64,000 bases of DNA from Bacillota bacterium. Its GTDB lineage: Bacteria > Bacillota > Clostridia > Christensenellales > Pumilibacteraceae. The stretch lies in the NCBI GenBank assembly GCA_009780325.1, contig WRAF01000004.1, positions 1-64,000 on the forward strand, given 5' to 3'. The notes under the pieces were generated by a model. The model saw only the letters and a program-made list of their open reading frames with translations, was not told the DNA's origin and did no database searches. Below are positions 50,771 through 59,298 of this stretch, piece by piece; the stretch's first letter is position 1, and every line of letters begins with the position of its first letter. The position numbers and the translations under genes are program-made.

Positions 50771-51391
50771 ATGAAAGTTTACAAGCAAAATCAAAATGAC
50801 GGTAAAAAAAGAAAACTGTCTAGAAGAGGAGTAATGGCAATAGTGACTTCAGGCGCATTTGCTGTTGCGACGGTGGCTATTATTCTAGCTATTACACTAA
50901 CAGGCGGCGGCGGTGCTATTTTACCTCCTCCAGATGAAGACGGACCTCCGGTCCAAACTGGCCCTGCATTTGTTATGCCGGCTGAAAACTTTGAGGTGGG
51001 TCGCAGCTTTTGCAATCAGACTTTAGTGAGACATAGGACCACAGGTTTTTGGGAAACGCATGAAGGGCAAGATTTTATTGCTCCTGCAGGCACTCAAGTC
51101 AGAAGCATCACTGATGGTACGATTCTTTCAATTGACAGAAACACATCTATGTATGGCACTGTGATAAGAGTACAGCACCATGACGGCAGAATTGCTACGT
51201 TTAAAGGCTTAGCAAATGATGTTGATGTTGAAGTAGGTCAGCAAGTTAGATCGGGTGCACCAATCGGCAGAGTGGGTGTTAAACCAATTGCTAGATTAGA
51301 ATATGATGAAAATCATTTCTTTGTATCAATTGAAAGAGACGGAGTAAGAGTAGACCCAATTGACTATTTGCCAGAGTTAGGCAATAAGTAA
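50771..51391 (+). CDS. SpoIIQ-like LytM/M23 domain protein
   Basis: 206 aa: basic N-terminus, one membrane helix (about 22-45), short linker, M23 domain (about 75-200). HEGQDFIAPAGT has the first zinc His and Asp; ENHFFVSI replaces the HxH motif, keeping one His and losing the catalytic one; the middle His-rich loop is altered (HHDGRIATFKG). This fits SpoIIQ-type proteins that anchor the engulfment channel without full hydrolase activity. Neighbourhood with spoIIID supports it. AAGGAAGG site. Confidence 0.8.
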   Translation: MKVYKQNQNDGKKRKLSRRGVMAIVTSGAFAVATVAIILAITLTGGGGAILPPPDEDGPPVQTGPAFVMPAENFEVGRSFCNQTLVRHRTTGFWETHEGQDFIAPAGTQVRSITDGTILSIDRNTSMYGTVIRVQHHDGRIATFKGLANDVDVEVGQQVRSGAPIGRVGVKPIARLEYDENHFFVSIERDGVRVDPIDYLPELGNK

Positions 51392-51462
51392 AAACAGTTT
51401 TTATTAAAGAGCAAGACAAAATTAAATTTCTTTTTTAGTGTTAAAAAAGAAGCAAACAAGCC

Positions 51463-51512
51463 AAAAAGGGAGAGGAAACCAGCATGTCTTTGGTTCCCTC
51501 TCCCTTTTTTTT
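51463..51512 (+). terminator. terminator after the SpoIIQ-like gene
   Basis: AAAGGGAGAGGAAACC pairs with GGTTCCCTCTCCCTTT (one mismatch), then eight Ts. 51513-51702 holds no gene. Confidence 0.92.
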
Positions 51513-51702
51513 ACTGTCCTAAAAATGTGGTTGATTGATGGTGTCAGCATAAATATTTTACAATTAAATTTAGATGGTTTTTTTAACCTAGGGATAAAAG
51601 CTTTTTATTTTTCATTTACATAATAATAGAATTTGAATATAGATTATGTTGAATGTATGATAAAATTTTCATAAAATTTCACCAAAAATCGGTGGGGGGC
51701 AG

Positions 51703-51732
51703 TTGACAAAAAGTTATGTCATATCTTATAAT
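51703..51732 (+). promoter_or_regulatory. promoter of the lipoprotein-subtilase operon
   Basis: TTGACA (51703-51708), 18-nt spacer, TATAAT (51727-51732); AGGAAA then ATG 51752. Confidence 0.75.
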
Positions 51733-51751
51733 TATTGCTGAGGAAATTTAT

Positions 51752-52231
51752 ATGAAAAATAAGATTAAAAGAAGTATAGTATTTTTATTGGTAATAGCTT
51801 TGATGTTTAGCTTGATGGTGGGGCTAAGCGGGTGCAGTAGATATGAATTTAATAAGGATGATTTTAGATTGGTTGTGACAGTAGATAATGCAGTAGTGGG
51901 TGTTGGTGACACAGTTACTGTGACGGCGGCTTTTGAGAATTTAAGCGGCAGAAGATTGCGTGTTAGGGGTATGGATGCGGCCATTGAAAATCTTGAAGAA
52001 TTTATTATGATTATGATTGTCCCTTATGGGCAAAAAGTAGGCTTTTTTCCTCGTCCAGTTGGAGGACGAATAAGAAGATTTACTCTTAGAAGAGGTGTTG
52101 CTGTTGAAATAGAAAAGAGTCAGCATTTTAGGTATTTAGGGGTATATCAAGTTCATGCAGCCGTGGCATTTTTAATAAATGGAGAGTATGTTATTATACA
52201 TGCTGAGCTTAAAACAATCAATATAGTTTAA
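51752..52231 (+). CDS. small lipoprotein with BsuPI-like beta domain
   Basis: 159 aa. Signal with lipobox GLSGC (Cys28). Mature part is an immunoglobulin-like beta domain: VVTVDNAVVGVGDTVTVTAA, FENLSGRRLRV, YLGVYQVHAAVAFLI, recalling BsuPI/intracellular proteinase inhibitor-like and CARDB-type folds. First of four genes leading to the subtilase-like protein. Possibly a partner or inhibitor of it (inference). Confidence 0.75.
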   Translation: MKNKIKRSIVFLLVIALMFSLMVGLSGCSRYEFNKDDFRLVVTVDNAVVGVGDTVTVTAAFENLSGRRLRVRGMDAAIENLEEFIMIMIVPYGQKVGFFPRPVGGRIRRFTLRRGVAVEIEKSQHFRYLGVYQVHAAVAFLINGEYVIIHAELKTINIV

Positions 52232-52243
52232 GGAGAAATGATA

Positions 52244-52750
52244 ATGAGTAAAACAAACATTAAAAAGAGAGAAGTTGTTTTTCAAAAAATATTAGGGATA
52301 ATACTTATTTTATGCGGCATTATTCCATTTGCTGTTTTACCCACAGTAGCGTTTACGGGGTATGGATCATTTACTTTTCTGCATCGGCATATATCCTTTG
52401 TTGAATTATTGCGTGCAGAGGCGGTATCGAATATTTGGGCTATTACTAGCTGGGCTTATTGGAGTTCATTTTTTATAGGAGCAATAATCGTGGCTTATGG
52501 AATAGTTTTATGTGTTAAAAAAGATAATCCGTTTTTCAAAAAAAACCGAATAGCACTTTTAATTGTCAAAATTTTAAATGCCTTATATAGTGTTGTTTTT
52601 ATAATTAATATCATTATGGTTAGTAGAATTTTTGCAACTATATCATTTTATATTTATACAATATCTATATTTTTAATAATTATAATTCTAACCTATGTAC
52701 TTGCACAAAAAAACAACAAAAATTCAAAACAACAGGAGAATATAAAATGA
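52244..52750 (+). CDS. four-helix membrane protein
   Basis: 168 aa (from ATG 52244, seven bases after AAGGAG; ATG 52238 is too close). Hydrophobic segments near 17-40, 68-92, 105-128 and 133-155. No motif recognised. Its TGA overlaps the next ATG (ATGA), so translation is coupled. Confidence 0.75.
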   Translation: MSKTNIKKREVVFQKILGIILILCGIIPFAVLPTVAFTGYGSFTFLHRHISFVELLRAEAVSNIWAITSWAYWSSFFIGAIIVAYGIVLCVKKDNPFFKKNRIALLIVKILNALYSVVFIINIIMVSRIFATISFYIYTISIFLIIIILTYVLAQKNNKNSKQQENIK

Positions 52751-53184
52751 ATAAAATATTGATGAAAATTTTATTAGTAGGAGTAATGGCAGTAATGACA
52801 TTAAGCTTGGTTACTTTAATTGGATGTGATTCCATTGAGAGACACCCAAATTCTGACGAAAGTATTGATGCGGCATTAGAAAACACCATAAGAACGGCGT
52901 ATTCAGATAGAACACCACTGTGGTATTTTTCCGATACATTCGTCTCTCGATATTACGGAACTTTTAATAGTGCTTCTGTAATTATGATGGGAAGTACTGA
53001 GAATTTTCCCGGTGATGAGGCTTGGTACGAAATAGTCGCAGGAGTAACATTTTACTATGGCGACACTCGCCATATCATCGTTTGGCATGAAGATGCCTTT
53101 TACACATTGCCGGAAGCGTATATGCAAGACATCCTAACCCAAGCAAACCTGCAAACAATAGCAGATACGCATAATAACAGATAA
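52747..53184 (+). CDS. small exported lipoprotein
   Basis: 145 aa. Signal with lipobox TLIGC (Cys27). The mature part has a cystatin/DUF-like feel: SRYYGTFNSASVIMMGSTEN, GVTFYYGDTRHIIVWHEDAF, YTLPEAYMQDILTQANLQTI. That last segment resembles sequences in Bacillota lipoproteins next to peptidases. Coupled to the membrane protein before it and 39 nt before the subtilase. Confidence 0.75.
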   Translation: MNKILMKILLVGVMAVMTLSLVTLIGCDSIERHPNSDESIDAALENTIRTAYSDRTPLWYFSDTFVSRYYGTFNSASVIMMGSTENFPGDEAWYEIVAGVTFYYGDTRHIIVWHEDAFYTLPEAYMQDILTQANLQTIADTHNNR

Positions 53185-53223
53185 ATATCTGTACTGAATA
53201 GTCCAAAAAAGGAGAGAATTATT

Positions 53224-56091
53224 ATGAATATAACGACAAGAAAGAAAATCATGCTATCAATTATTCTAGTCTTGGCATTAGTGTTTACGGCTTGCATAAT
53301 GCTTTTTGGCACATCAGACTTTACTGCTCATGCAAGCAATTTACAAGCCGACAGAGATTTGTCAGCAGATTTTACTATTTATAGTACAGCAACACTTGCG
53401 GATGACTTTGAGGATAACCTTGTTGTAGTCGTTCTTTCAAGAGAAGCGAGCAGAAACTTTGGGGATTTTACCCCAGAACATTTTCCTGAAGTTAAATTCA
53501 GAAGTGTAGAGTGCATTACACCCGGCTTAGATTTGGCTGTGGCACAAACAACTGCAAGTATATCGTCAAGAGCGAATCATTTTTATTACGACTCAAGTTG
53601 GACGGTTGACCTTAATGGTTTTCGCAGAATTTTGGTACTTGAATTGTACGAAACAGGCAGGCAAAATGTTTTGGATGCCATACGGATAATTGAGAGGCGT
53701 TCTGATATTCATAGTGCGGAACCGAGTTGGAATACACCCTCAGAATTTATCCCCGGAAGTTTGTGGGGATATGAAAGAATCCTTGCAACGGAGGCGCAAG
53801 GCTTTACAAGAGGTCGTCATACCTTAGGCACATCAAATGTTGTAGTTGGCATTATTAGTCTTGGTGTTGATAGTGCACATCCATACTTTGGCGGCAGAAT
53901 TTATCAACGTTTATCACATTGCTGGGTTAATGATGGACGTGGTGCTATGACTGATAGAAATGGTCACGGCACAGGAATTGCAGGCATAATTGGAGGACAA
54001 GGCGATAGATTTACAGGCATTGCACCCGGAATAAAAATTGCTTCGCTTAGGGTTGGTGAAACAGGATATAATTCTACGAATGTTGAAAGAGCGGTGCGCC
54101 ATGCAATCACGCATAATATTCGTGTTTTGAATGTAAGTTCTGTACCGCCGAGAAACCATGTGGCGACTCGTACAGCTATAAGGCAGTTTCCCGGACTGAT
54201 GGTTGTTTCTGCAGGGAATACAGGACACAATGTTAATACTCGTTATCCATTATTAGTAAGAGAACCACTGCCAAATCTCATAGTTATAGGAGCGATTGAC
54301 GATGCAAATCAACGAGCGATTTGGAATACTGTCGAATCTTCAAATTATGGAACAGCAGTTTGTATTTTTGCTCCCGGAGATAATAACAGAACTACTGCTA
54401 TCGGCGGCGGAGTGCGTGGCTTTGGAGGAACTTCGGGTGCTGCTCCCCACGTTGTAGGAGCGGCAGCTTTAATGCTATCTACAAATTTTCAATTGACTGG
54501 AACTCAAATGCGTAATGCGATTTTGAATAATGCGGACATTATACAAATAAATGCGCCAACAATTGGCAATCACAATGTTCGTAGATTAAATACGCATCGT
54601 TCTATTGCAAGCGTTGCCCTTTTAACAGGCAACATTGGAATAACAGACCTTTCAGTAAATGGTCTTAGTGATGTTAATGCTATGGTACAAAATTCGACAC
54701 TTGTTATTCCCGAAAGATTTGCTCCAGTTGGTCAAAATACGCAGCGAACTGTCACGCAAATCGGCGCAAATGCATTCACAAACAATACGCAAATTAGAAA
54801 CTTAGTGCTGCCACCTACAGTCACATCAATAGGCAATGCGGCATTCATGAACACAAGCAATCTAGAATACATAAGTTTTGGACAAAATAGTCAATTGACA
54901 GACATAAGATATAATGCGTTTGATGGGAGCAGGGTTCATGCACTTAGGCTGCCAGATAGGGTAGAGACAATAAGAAACGGAGCATTTGCCAACAACCCTA
55001 GATTATGGTTGATTGATATAGGGGCTGGCAGTCAATTGAGAAGTATTGGAAACAATGCGTTTCAGAATGCCACAGGGCTTAGCACTATTATAAATTTAAG
55101 CAATACATCGCAACAAGTAAATCAGTGGACATTTTTAGGGGTGGATAGGACTAGGGTGGAGCTTAGGCATTGGAGTGGGCAGTTGCTTGCATTTAGGAGT
55201 GCGGGCTGGGATGGATTTAGAAGTTTAACACACGCTGCAACGCTTATATCGGATGCAACACAATTAAACAATATAAGAAATAATCCAAGCGGGCATTTTA
55301 GATTGATACGGGATATTGATTTGTCGGGGTTTAGCAATTGGACTCCTATTCCAAATTTTAATGGGGTACTGGATGGCGGCGGGTTTAGTATATCTAATCT
55401 TAATATTAATATTCCTGCGACTACATTTAATACACATCAAAGATTTGGGTTGTTTGGGGTGGTTAGAGGCACTATTAGAAATCTAAATTTTTCTAATGCT
55501 AATATTTATGGAGTGGGGCATCATGCGGGTTCTTGGTGGGTGGACGCTGGGGCGTTGACGGGCGTGACATATGATGCGGTTGTAATGAATGTTTCTGTGC
55601 GTGATTCAAACATTAGGATAAATAGAAACAGGTCTACAGGAGGGGGATTAATTGGTCGGGTTAATAGAAGTATCATTAATGATGCGTCAGTAGAGAGGAC
55701 TGACATTTTTGGGAATGGCTATCATGGCGGAGTTATTGGGTATTTGTACCATACAAATGTTTTAAGAGCAAGGGTGTTAAATTCAACTGTGGCTATATGG
55801 GTGTTTACTTATAATCGTTCTATCGGAGGGGCGGCTGGGATGGTGCGTAATTCTATGATAAATAATTCAACACTGATTGGGGTTGTTATAAGGTTTGTAA
55901 ATGCCAGCGGTGGGATTAATCCTATGGTGTTAGCGCCATCCATGGGGTTATTTGCTGGCACGCTGAATGCAAGTGTTTTGGGCGGCAGCAACTTAAGTGG
56001 TTCGAGTATTCACATACAAGGAACTCTAACTGCTGAACAAAGACGAAATGTTGGGGGCGGACAGTCGCAAACATATGGCAGAAGAATTTAA
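53224..56091 (+). CDS. secreted subtilase-like protein with leucine-rich and GLUG-type repeats, catalytic Asp replaced
   Basis: 955 aa. Signal peptide 1-38. Propeptide to about 165. S8 domain about 180-440: His248 in NGHGTGIAG, oxyanion Asn332 in VSAGN, Ser404 in GGTSGAAPH; but the Asp position reads VVGIISLGVDSAHP, with Ser212 instead of Asp. BspA-type LRR_5 repeats follow (about 510-650: VTQIGANAFTNNTQIRNLVL, LTDIRYNAFDGSRVHALRLP), then GLUG-like beta-helix repeats (about 700-955). Probably surface-displayed. N-terminal codons use more CCC/CGG than the rest, hinting at a fusion. Confidence 0.88.
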   Translation: MNITTRKKIMLSIILVLALVFTACIMLFGTSDFTAHASNLQADRDLSADFTIYSTATLADDFEDNLVVVVLSREASRNFGDFTPEHFPEVKFRSVECITPGLDLAVAQTTASISSRANHFYYDSSWTVDLNGFRRILVLELYETGRQNVLDAIRIIERRSDIHSAEPSWNTPSEFIPGSLWGYERILATEAQGFTRGRHTLGTSNVVVGIISLGVDSAHPYFGGRIYQRLSHCWVNDGRGAMTDRNGHGTGIAGIIGGQGDRFTGIAPGIKIASLRVGETGYNSTNVERAVRHAITHNIRVLNVSSVPPRNHVATRTAIRQFPGLMVVSAGNTGHNVNTRYPLLVREPLPNLIVIGAIDDANQRAIWNTVESSNYGTAVCIFAPGDNNRTTAIGGGVRGFGGTSGAAPHVVGAAALMLSTNFQLTGTQMRNAILNNADIIQINAPTIGNHNVRRLNTHRSIASVALLTGNIGITDLSVNGLSDVNAMVQNSTLVIPERFAPVGQNTQRTVTQIGANAFTNNTQIRNLVLPPTVTSIGNAAFMNTSNLEYISFGQNSQLTDIRYNAFDGSRVHALRLPDRVETIRNGAFANNPRLWLIDIGAGSQLRSIGNNAFQNATGLSTIINLSNTSQQVNQWTFLGVDRTRVELRHWSGQLLAFRSAGWDGFRSLTHAATLISDATQLNNIRNNPSGHFRLIRDIDLSGFSNWTPIPNFNGVLDGGGFSISNLNINIPATTFNTHQRFGLFGVVRGTIRNLNFSNANIYGVGHHAGSWWVDAGALTGVTYDAVVMNVSVRDSNIRINRNRSTGGGLIGRVNRSIINDASVERTDIFGNGYHGGVIGYLYHTNVLRARVLNSTVAIWVFTYNRSIGGAAGMVRNSMINNSTLIGVVIRFVNASGGINPMVLAPSMGLFAGTLNASVLGGSNLSGSSIHIQGTLTAEQRRNVGGGQSQTYGRRI

Positions 56092-56124
56092 AATAAAATC
56101 CAAAAAATTACTAGTAAATTTTTT

Positions 56125-56155
56125 AAAAACAATCACTAAAAGTGGTTGTTTTTTG
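56125..56155 (+). terminator. terminator of the subtilase operon
   Basis: AAACAATCAC / GTGGTTGTTT with loop TAAAA and TTTT tail. Confidence 0.8.
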
Positions 56156-56213
56156 TAAAATAGTATGATATAATGTCAAATAAGTATAATACTAAGTTAA
56201 AGGAGTTTTTAAT

Positions 56214-57515
56214 ATGGAAGCAATTAGGGAATTCTTTTCTAATATTGGTGACTTTTTGACAAGACCAACAAATTTTTTGTTTGACTGGTTAGTTTGGTGG
56301 CATGTTATTGCTGCTGGGCTTGCTTTGATGCTTTTGATTATTATCATCGTTGCTTGTATCGCTAAATCAAAAAAGAAAAAAACACAAGACAACTCTCAAG
56401 GCAGAGGTGAGTTTTATAATGAAGCGTTTTGGGATGATGAGAATGATATTGAAGATGAGTCTATTTTAGAGAGTAATTCTACATATAATGAACAATCTAA
56501 TTTAGCTGGTGAAAATGCTGCTATTAATCAAGGAGAGGAACTTAAACAAGACGATGAAGATGTTCAATTAATAGAACAAGAAGTAAATGAGTTTATAAAA
56601 GAGGAAGAAGAGAACAAAATAGATTATTCTGCATTATATATTAATGAAGTTGAGAGTGAGGCAAAAGAAGAAGCGGCTATTATTGTGCAGCCTGAGTCTA
56701 TTATACCTGAGTCTATGGTAGAAGAGATAGAGCAAAAAAGTATAGCACAAGAGCCAATACAAGACACAGTAAATGAGACATTGTCTGAAGCAGAGCAAAT
56801 ATTGATAGAGGCTCAAAATACAATAAAAGATGCAGAAGAAATAATAAAGGCAGCTGAAAGCAAAGAAAAAAAAGCAGTTAAAAAGCCTTCTGCTGCTGCA
56901 AAAAAACCTGTTGCTAAAAAGACGGATACTATTCCTGTGTCTATCAAACCTGCGGTTTCTAAAAAACCTGCTGCAAAAAAACCAGTAGAGAAAAAAGAAG
57001 AAGGGACTATAGAGCCTATTGAAACAAAGAAAACTACTGCTGCAAAAAAACCTGCAGTTAAAAATACAGCGTCAACTACTGCTATAAAGCCTGCTGCGGC
57101 AAAAACTACTACTGCTAAAGCTGCTGCCCCTAAAGCGGCAAAGACAACTGAACTTAAAGATGAAGGGGCTGTGACTCCTGCAAAAGGCGGAAAATACACA
57201 GTTGCTAAAAATTCTATAGGTAAATATGTGTTTACTTTACATGCAAATAATGGGCATGTCTTGTATGAGTCTGATGAGTATGCGTCATTGGCAAGTGCCA
57301 GAGGCGGTATTGAGACTTTCAAAAAATACATAAAGGATGCTGAGTTTGACGGACAGTTGACGGATTTAGGTGATTATAATTATCTAGTTAAACGTGGTAA
57401 TGGGTCGTATGTGTCAAAACCATATGAGGATGAGGCAAAGGCAAGGGCGGCGTTTATGTCATTAAAAAGGTTTCATGAGACAAATAATGTGATAATTACG
57501 CAAAGAGTTAAATAA
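56214..57515 (+). CDS. membrane protein with Lys/Ala/Pro-rich linker and DUF1508 repeats
   Basis: 433 aa. N-terminal helix (about 27-49, WWHVIAAGLALMLLIIIIVA), an acidic region (60-190), a histone-like Lys/Ala/Pro-rich stretch (about 215-320, many AKKP and KKPA), then one clear DUF1508/YegP module (GKYTVAKNSIGKYVFTLHAN, NGHVLYESDEYASL, about 325-372) and a second weaker one (DYNYLVKRGNGSYVSKPYED, about 378-425). AAAGGAG precedes ATG. Function unknown; the basic linker could bind nucleic acid or acidic polymer. Confidence 0.82.
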   Translation: MEAIREFFSNIGDFLTRPTNFLFDWLVWWHVIAAGLALMLLIIIIVACIAKSKKKKTQDNSQGRGEFYNEAFWDDENDIEDESILESNSTYNEQSNLAGENAAINQGEELKQDDEDVQLIEQEVNEFIKEEEENKIDYSALYINEVESEAKEEAAIIVQPESIIPESMVEEIEQKSIAQEPIQDTVNETLSEAEQILIEAQNTIKDAEEIIKAAESKEKKAVKKPSAAAKKPVAKKTDTIPVSIKPAVSKKPAAKKPVEKKEEGTIEPIETKKTTAAKKPAVKNTASTTAIKPAAAKTTTAKAAAPKAAKTTELKDEGAVTPAKGGKYTVAKNSIGKYVFTLHANNGHVLYESDEYASLASARGGIETFKKYIKDAEFDGQLTDLGDYNYLVKRGNGSYVSKPYEDEAKARAAFMSLKRFHETNNVIITQRVK

Positions 57516-57529
57516 ATACTATTTAAATG

Positions 57530-57556
57530 AAGGCGGCTTTGTTGTCGCCTTTTTTT
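57530..57556 (+). terminator. terminator after the DUF1508 gene
   Basis: AGGCGGC / GTCGCCT stem with loop TTTGTT and seven Ts. Confidence 0.8.
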
Positions 57557-57566
57557 GTGCACTTAA

Positions 57567-57815
57567 GAAGTATACTTTGTGGGATGAAGAGATTCTTTAA
57601 GGTACGCTAGGTCTACGAAAACCCCTTGGGTGGTGTACATGATGCGATACATATATTTTTATGGATGAGATCCTTGACTGATGACATAATTTAAAAATTG
57701 CTCAACAAACATACATACTACTCCGCCCTCAACCTAATTTTGTCATCCTGCTTTAGGATCTCTTCTTTATAAAACAAGTGGCACATAATCGATTATTGTG
57801 CTAAGAGAGAGAAGT
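57567..57815. repeat. family P repeat cluster
   Basis: GAAGAGATTCTTTAAGGTAC (57586), GATGAGATCCTTGACTGATG (57664), TTTTGTCATCCTGCTTTAGG (57738) with GATCTCTTCTTTAT: arms of diverged copies. No gene. Confidence 0.6.
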
Positions 57816-57854
57816 ATTCGTGACCATTTTATTTGGATTAATAATGTTGTTTTG

Positions 57855-57883
57855 TTGACAGAACTTTATTTTTGTGATATAAT
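57855..57883 (+). promoter_or_regulatory. consensus promoter of rplI (predicted leaderless)
   Basis: TTGACA (57855-57860), 17-nt spacer, extended TGTGATATAAT with TATAAT at 57878-57883. Seven bases later the ATG 57891 begins. A perfect match to the sigma-A consensus. Confidence 0.9.
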
Positions 57884-57890
57884 ACCTTCT

Positions 57891-58334
57891 ATGAAAGTAA
57901 TATTATTAAAAGATGTAAAAGGTCAAGGAAAAAAGGGCGATGTTGTTGAAGTTAGCCCTGGTTATGCTAGAAACTTTTTGCTGCCTCAAGGTGCAGCAAA
58001 AGAAGCTAGTTCTACAAATTTAAACATTATTAAGCTTCAAAAAGAGGCTGATGACAGAAAAAAAGCAATTGAAAAAGCTGAGGCGCAAGATCTTGTTAAA
58101 AAACTTAAAGACATAGTCATAAAAATTCCGCTTAAGGTTAGTGAGTCGGGCAAAATTTTTGGTGCGCTTACTACGGCTGCGATTTCTGATGAATTAAAAA
58201 AGGCGGGCATTGAGCTTGATAAAAAGAAAATTGTATTAAATGAGCCTATTAAAATGATTGGCGCATATGATATACCTATCAAGCCCTATGCAGAGGTAAG
58301 CGGGATGATTAAGATTGAGGTAGTTGGCGGTTAG
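57891..58334 (+). CDS. rplI: 50S ribosomal protein L9
   Basis: 147 aa, normal length. [20 protein letters not shown] and [16 protein letters not shown] at the N-terminus, central helix, C-terminal domain with [17 protein letters not shown] and [12 protein letters not shown]. The start at 57891 is set by the L9 consensus and by the promoter; a longer frame would begin upstream of the -35. No Shine-Dalgarno. Confidence 0.98.
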   Translation: MKVILLKDVKGQGKKGDVVEVSPGYARNFLLPQGAAKEASSTNLNIIKLQKEADDRKKAIEKAEAQDLVKKLKDIVIKIPLKVSESGKIFGALTTAAISDELKKAGIELDKKKIVLNEPIKMIGAYDIPIKPYAEVSGMIKIEVVGG

Positions 58335-58432
58335 GGGCTGGTTATTGGTGTTTGATATTGTTATAAAAAGGATAAAATAATAGTTGTCAGACTATTGTAT
58401 TTAATCATCAAACGTCAAAAAAGGAGTTTTTA

Positions 58433-59209
58433 ATGCCATTATTTCCAGTTAAAAAAACTAAGACAGCGCTTGTGTTAAGCGGGGGCGGGACAAGAGGGTT
58501 TGCACATTTAGGGGTAATAAAAGCTTTTGACGAGGCAAATATAAAATTTGATATTGTGGCTGGTACTAGCGTAGGCTCTTTAGTTGGGGCTTTTTATTGT
58601 GCTGGGTTGACTTTTGAAACTATTTTAAAAGTGGCAAGTGGTTTGGCTCCTAAACAGATTCATCATGGAATAATTCCTAACGACCCTATGCGAGTTGGCA
58701 ACATAATTAAAAGTGTGCTGGGCAATAAGCGTTTTGAGGATTTAAAAATACCTTTTTATGTTGTAGCTGTTAATTTAAGGACGGGGCAAGAAGTTATAAT
58801 AGATAAAGGTTTATTATATGAGGCGGTGGCGGCAAGTTGTGCTGTGCCTATTTTTTATAGACCTTTTGTTAAAGATGATATGCATTTAGTTGATGGCGGG
58901 ATATTAAATAATATTCCTGCCGACGTTGCTAGGATGATGGGGGCAGATAAAGTAGTATCTATTGATATTAATGCAAATAGGGGGCATGGGACGGATTCTT
59001 TATCATTAATCAATGTAGCTAAAGTAAGTTTAGCCATAATGATTTCAAATTCATCGCAAGGCGGCTTAATTAATTCTGATATAATTATTTCACCTGATTT
59101 ATCAAAATTTAAAGCAACTAAGGTGGACGGGGCGCAAGAAATGATAGAACTTGGATACAGTGCGGCAAAAGAAAAGATAGACGAGATACGCAAAATATCA
59201 TTGAAGTAA
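58433..59209 (+). CDS. patatin-like phospholipase (RssA/YlbK type)
   Basis: 258 aa. Oxyanion motif LSGGGTRGFAHLGVIKAF (about 15-32), nucleophile Ser in AGTSVGSLVGAF (GxSxG, about 45-50), catalytic Asp in LVDGGILNNIPADVARMMGA. Cytosolic or peripheral lipid acyl hydrolase. AAGGAG precedes ATG. Single-gene unit between rplI and the giant gene. Confidence 0.93.
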   Translation: MPLFPVKKTKTALVLSGGGTRGFAHLGVIKAFDEANIKFDIVAGTSVGSLVGAFYCAGLTFETILKVASGLAPKQIHHGIIPNDPMRVGNIIKSVLGNKRFEDLKIPFYVVAVNLRTGQEVIIDKGLLYEAVAASCAVPIFYRPFVKDDMHLVDGGILNNIPADVARMMGADKVVSIDINANRGHGTDSLSLINVAKVSLAIMISNSSQGGLINSDIIISPDLSKFKATKVDGAQEMIELGYSAAKEKIDEIRKISLK

Positions 59210-59238
59210 ACAATGAAAAAACTACCATAAAAAATCTT

Positions 59239-59268
59239 TTGACATGTTATATATCTGTATGGTAAAAT
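59239..59268 (+). promoter_or_regulatory. promoter of the giant gene
   Basis: TTGACA (59239-59244), 18-nt spacer, TGG-TAAAAT (59263-59268). GGAGGT lies at 59290-59295 before ATG 59299. Confidence 0.7.
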
Positions 59269-59298
59269 GGCATATTGTATAAAATATTGGAGGTAATC

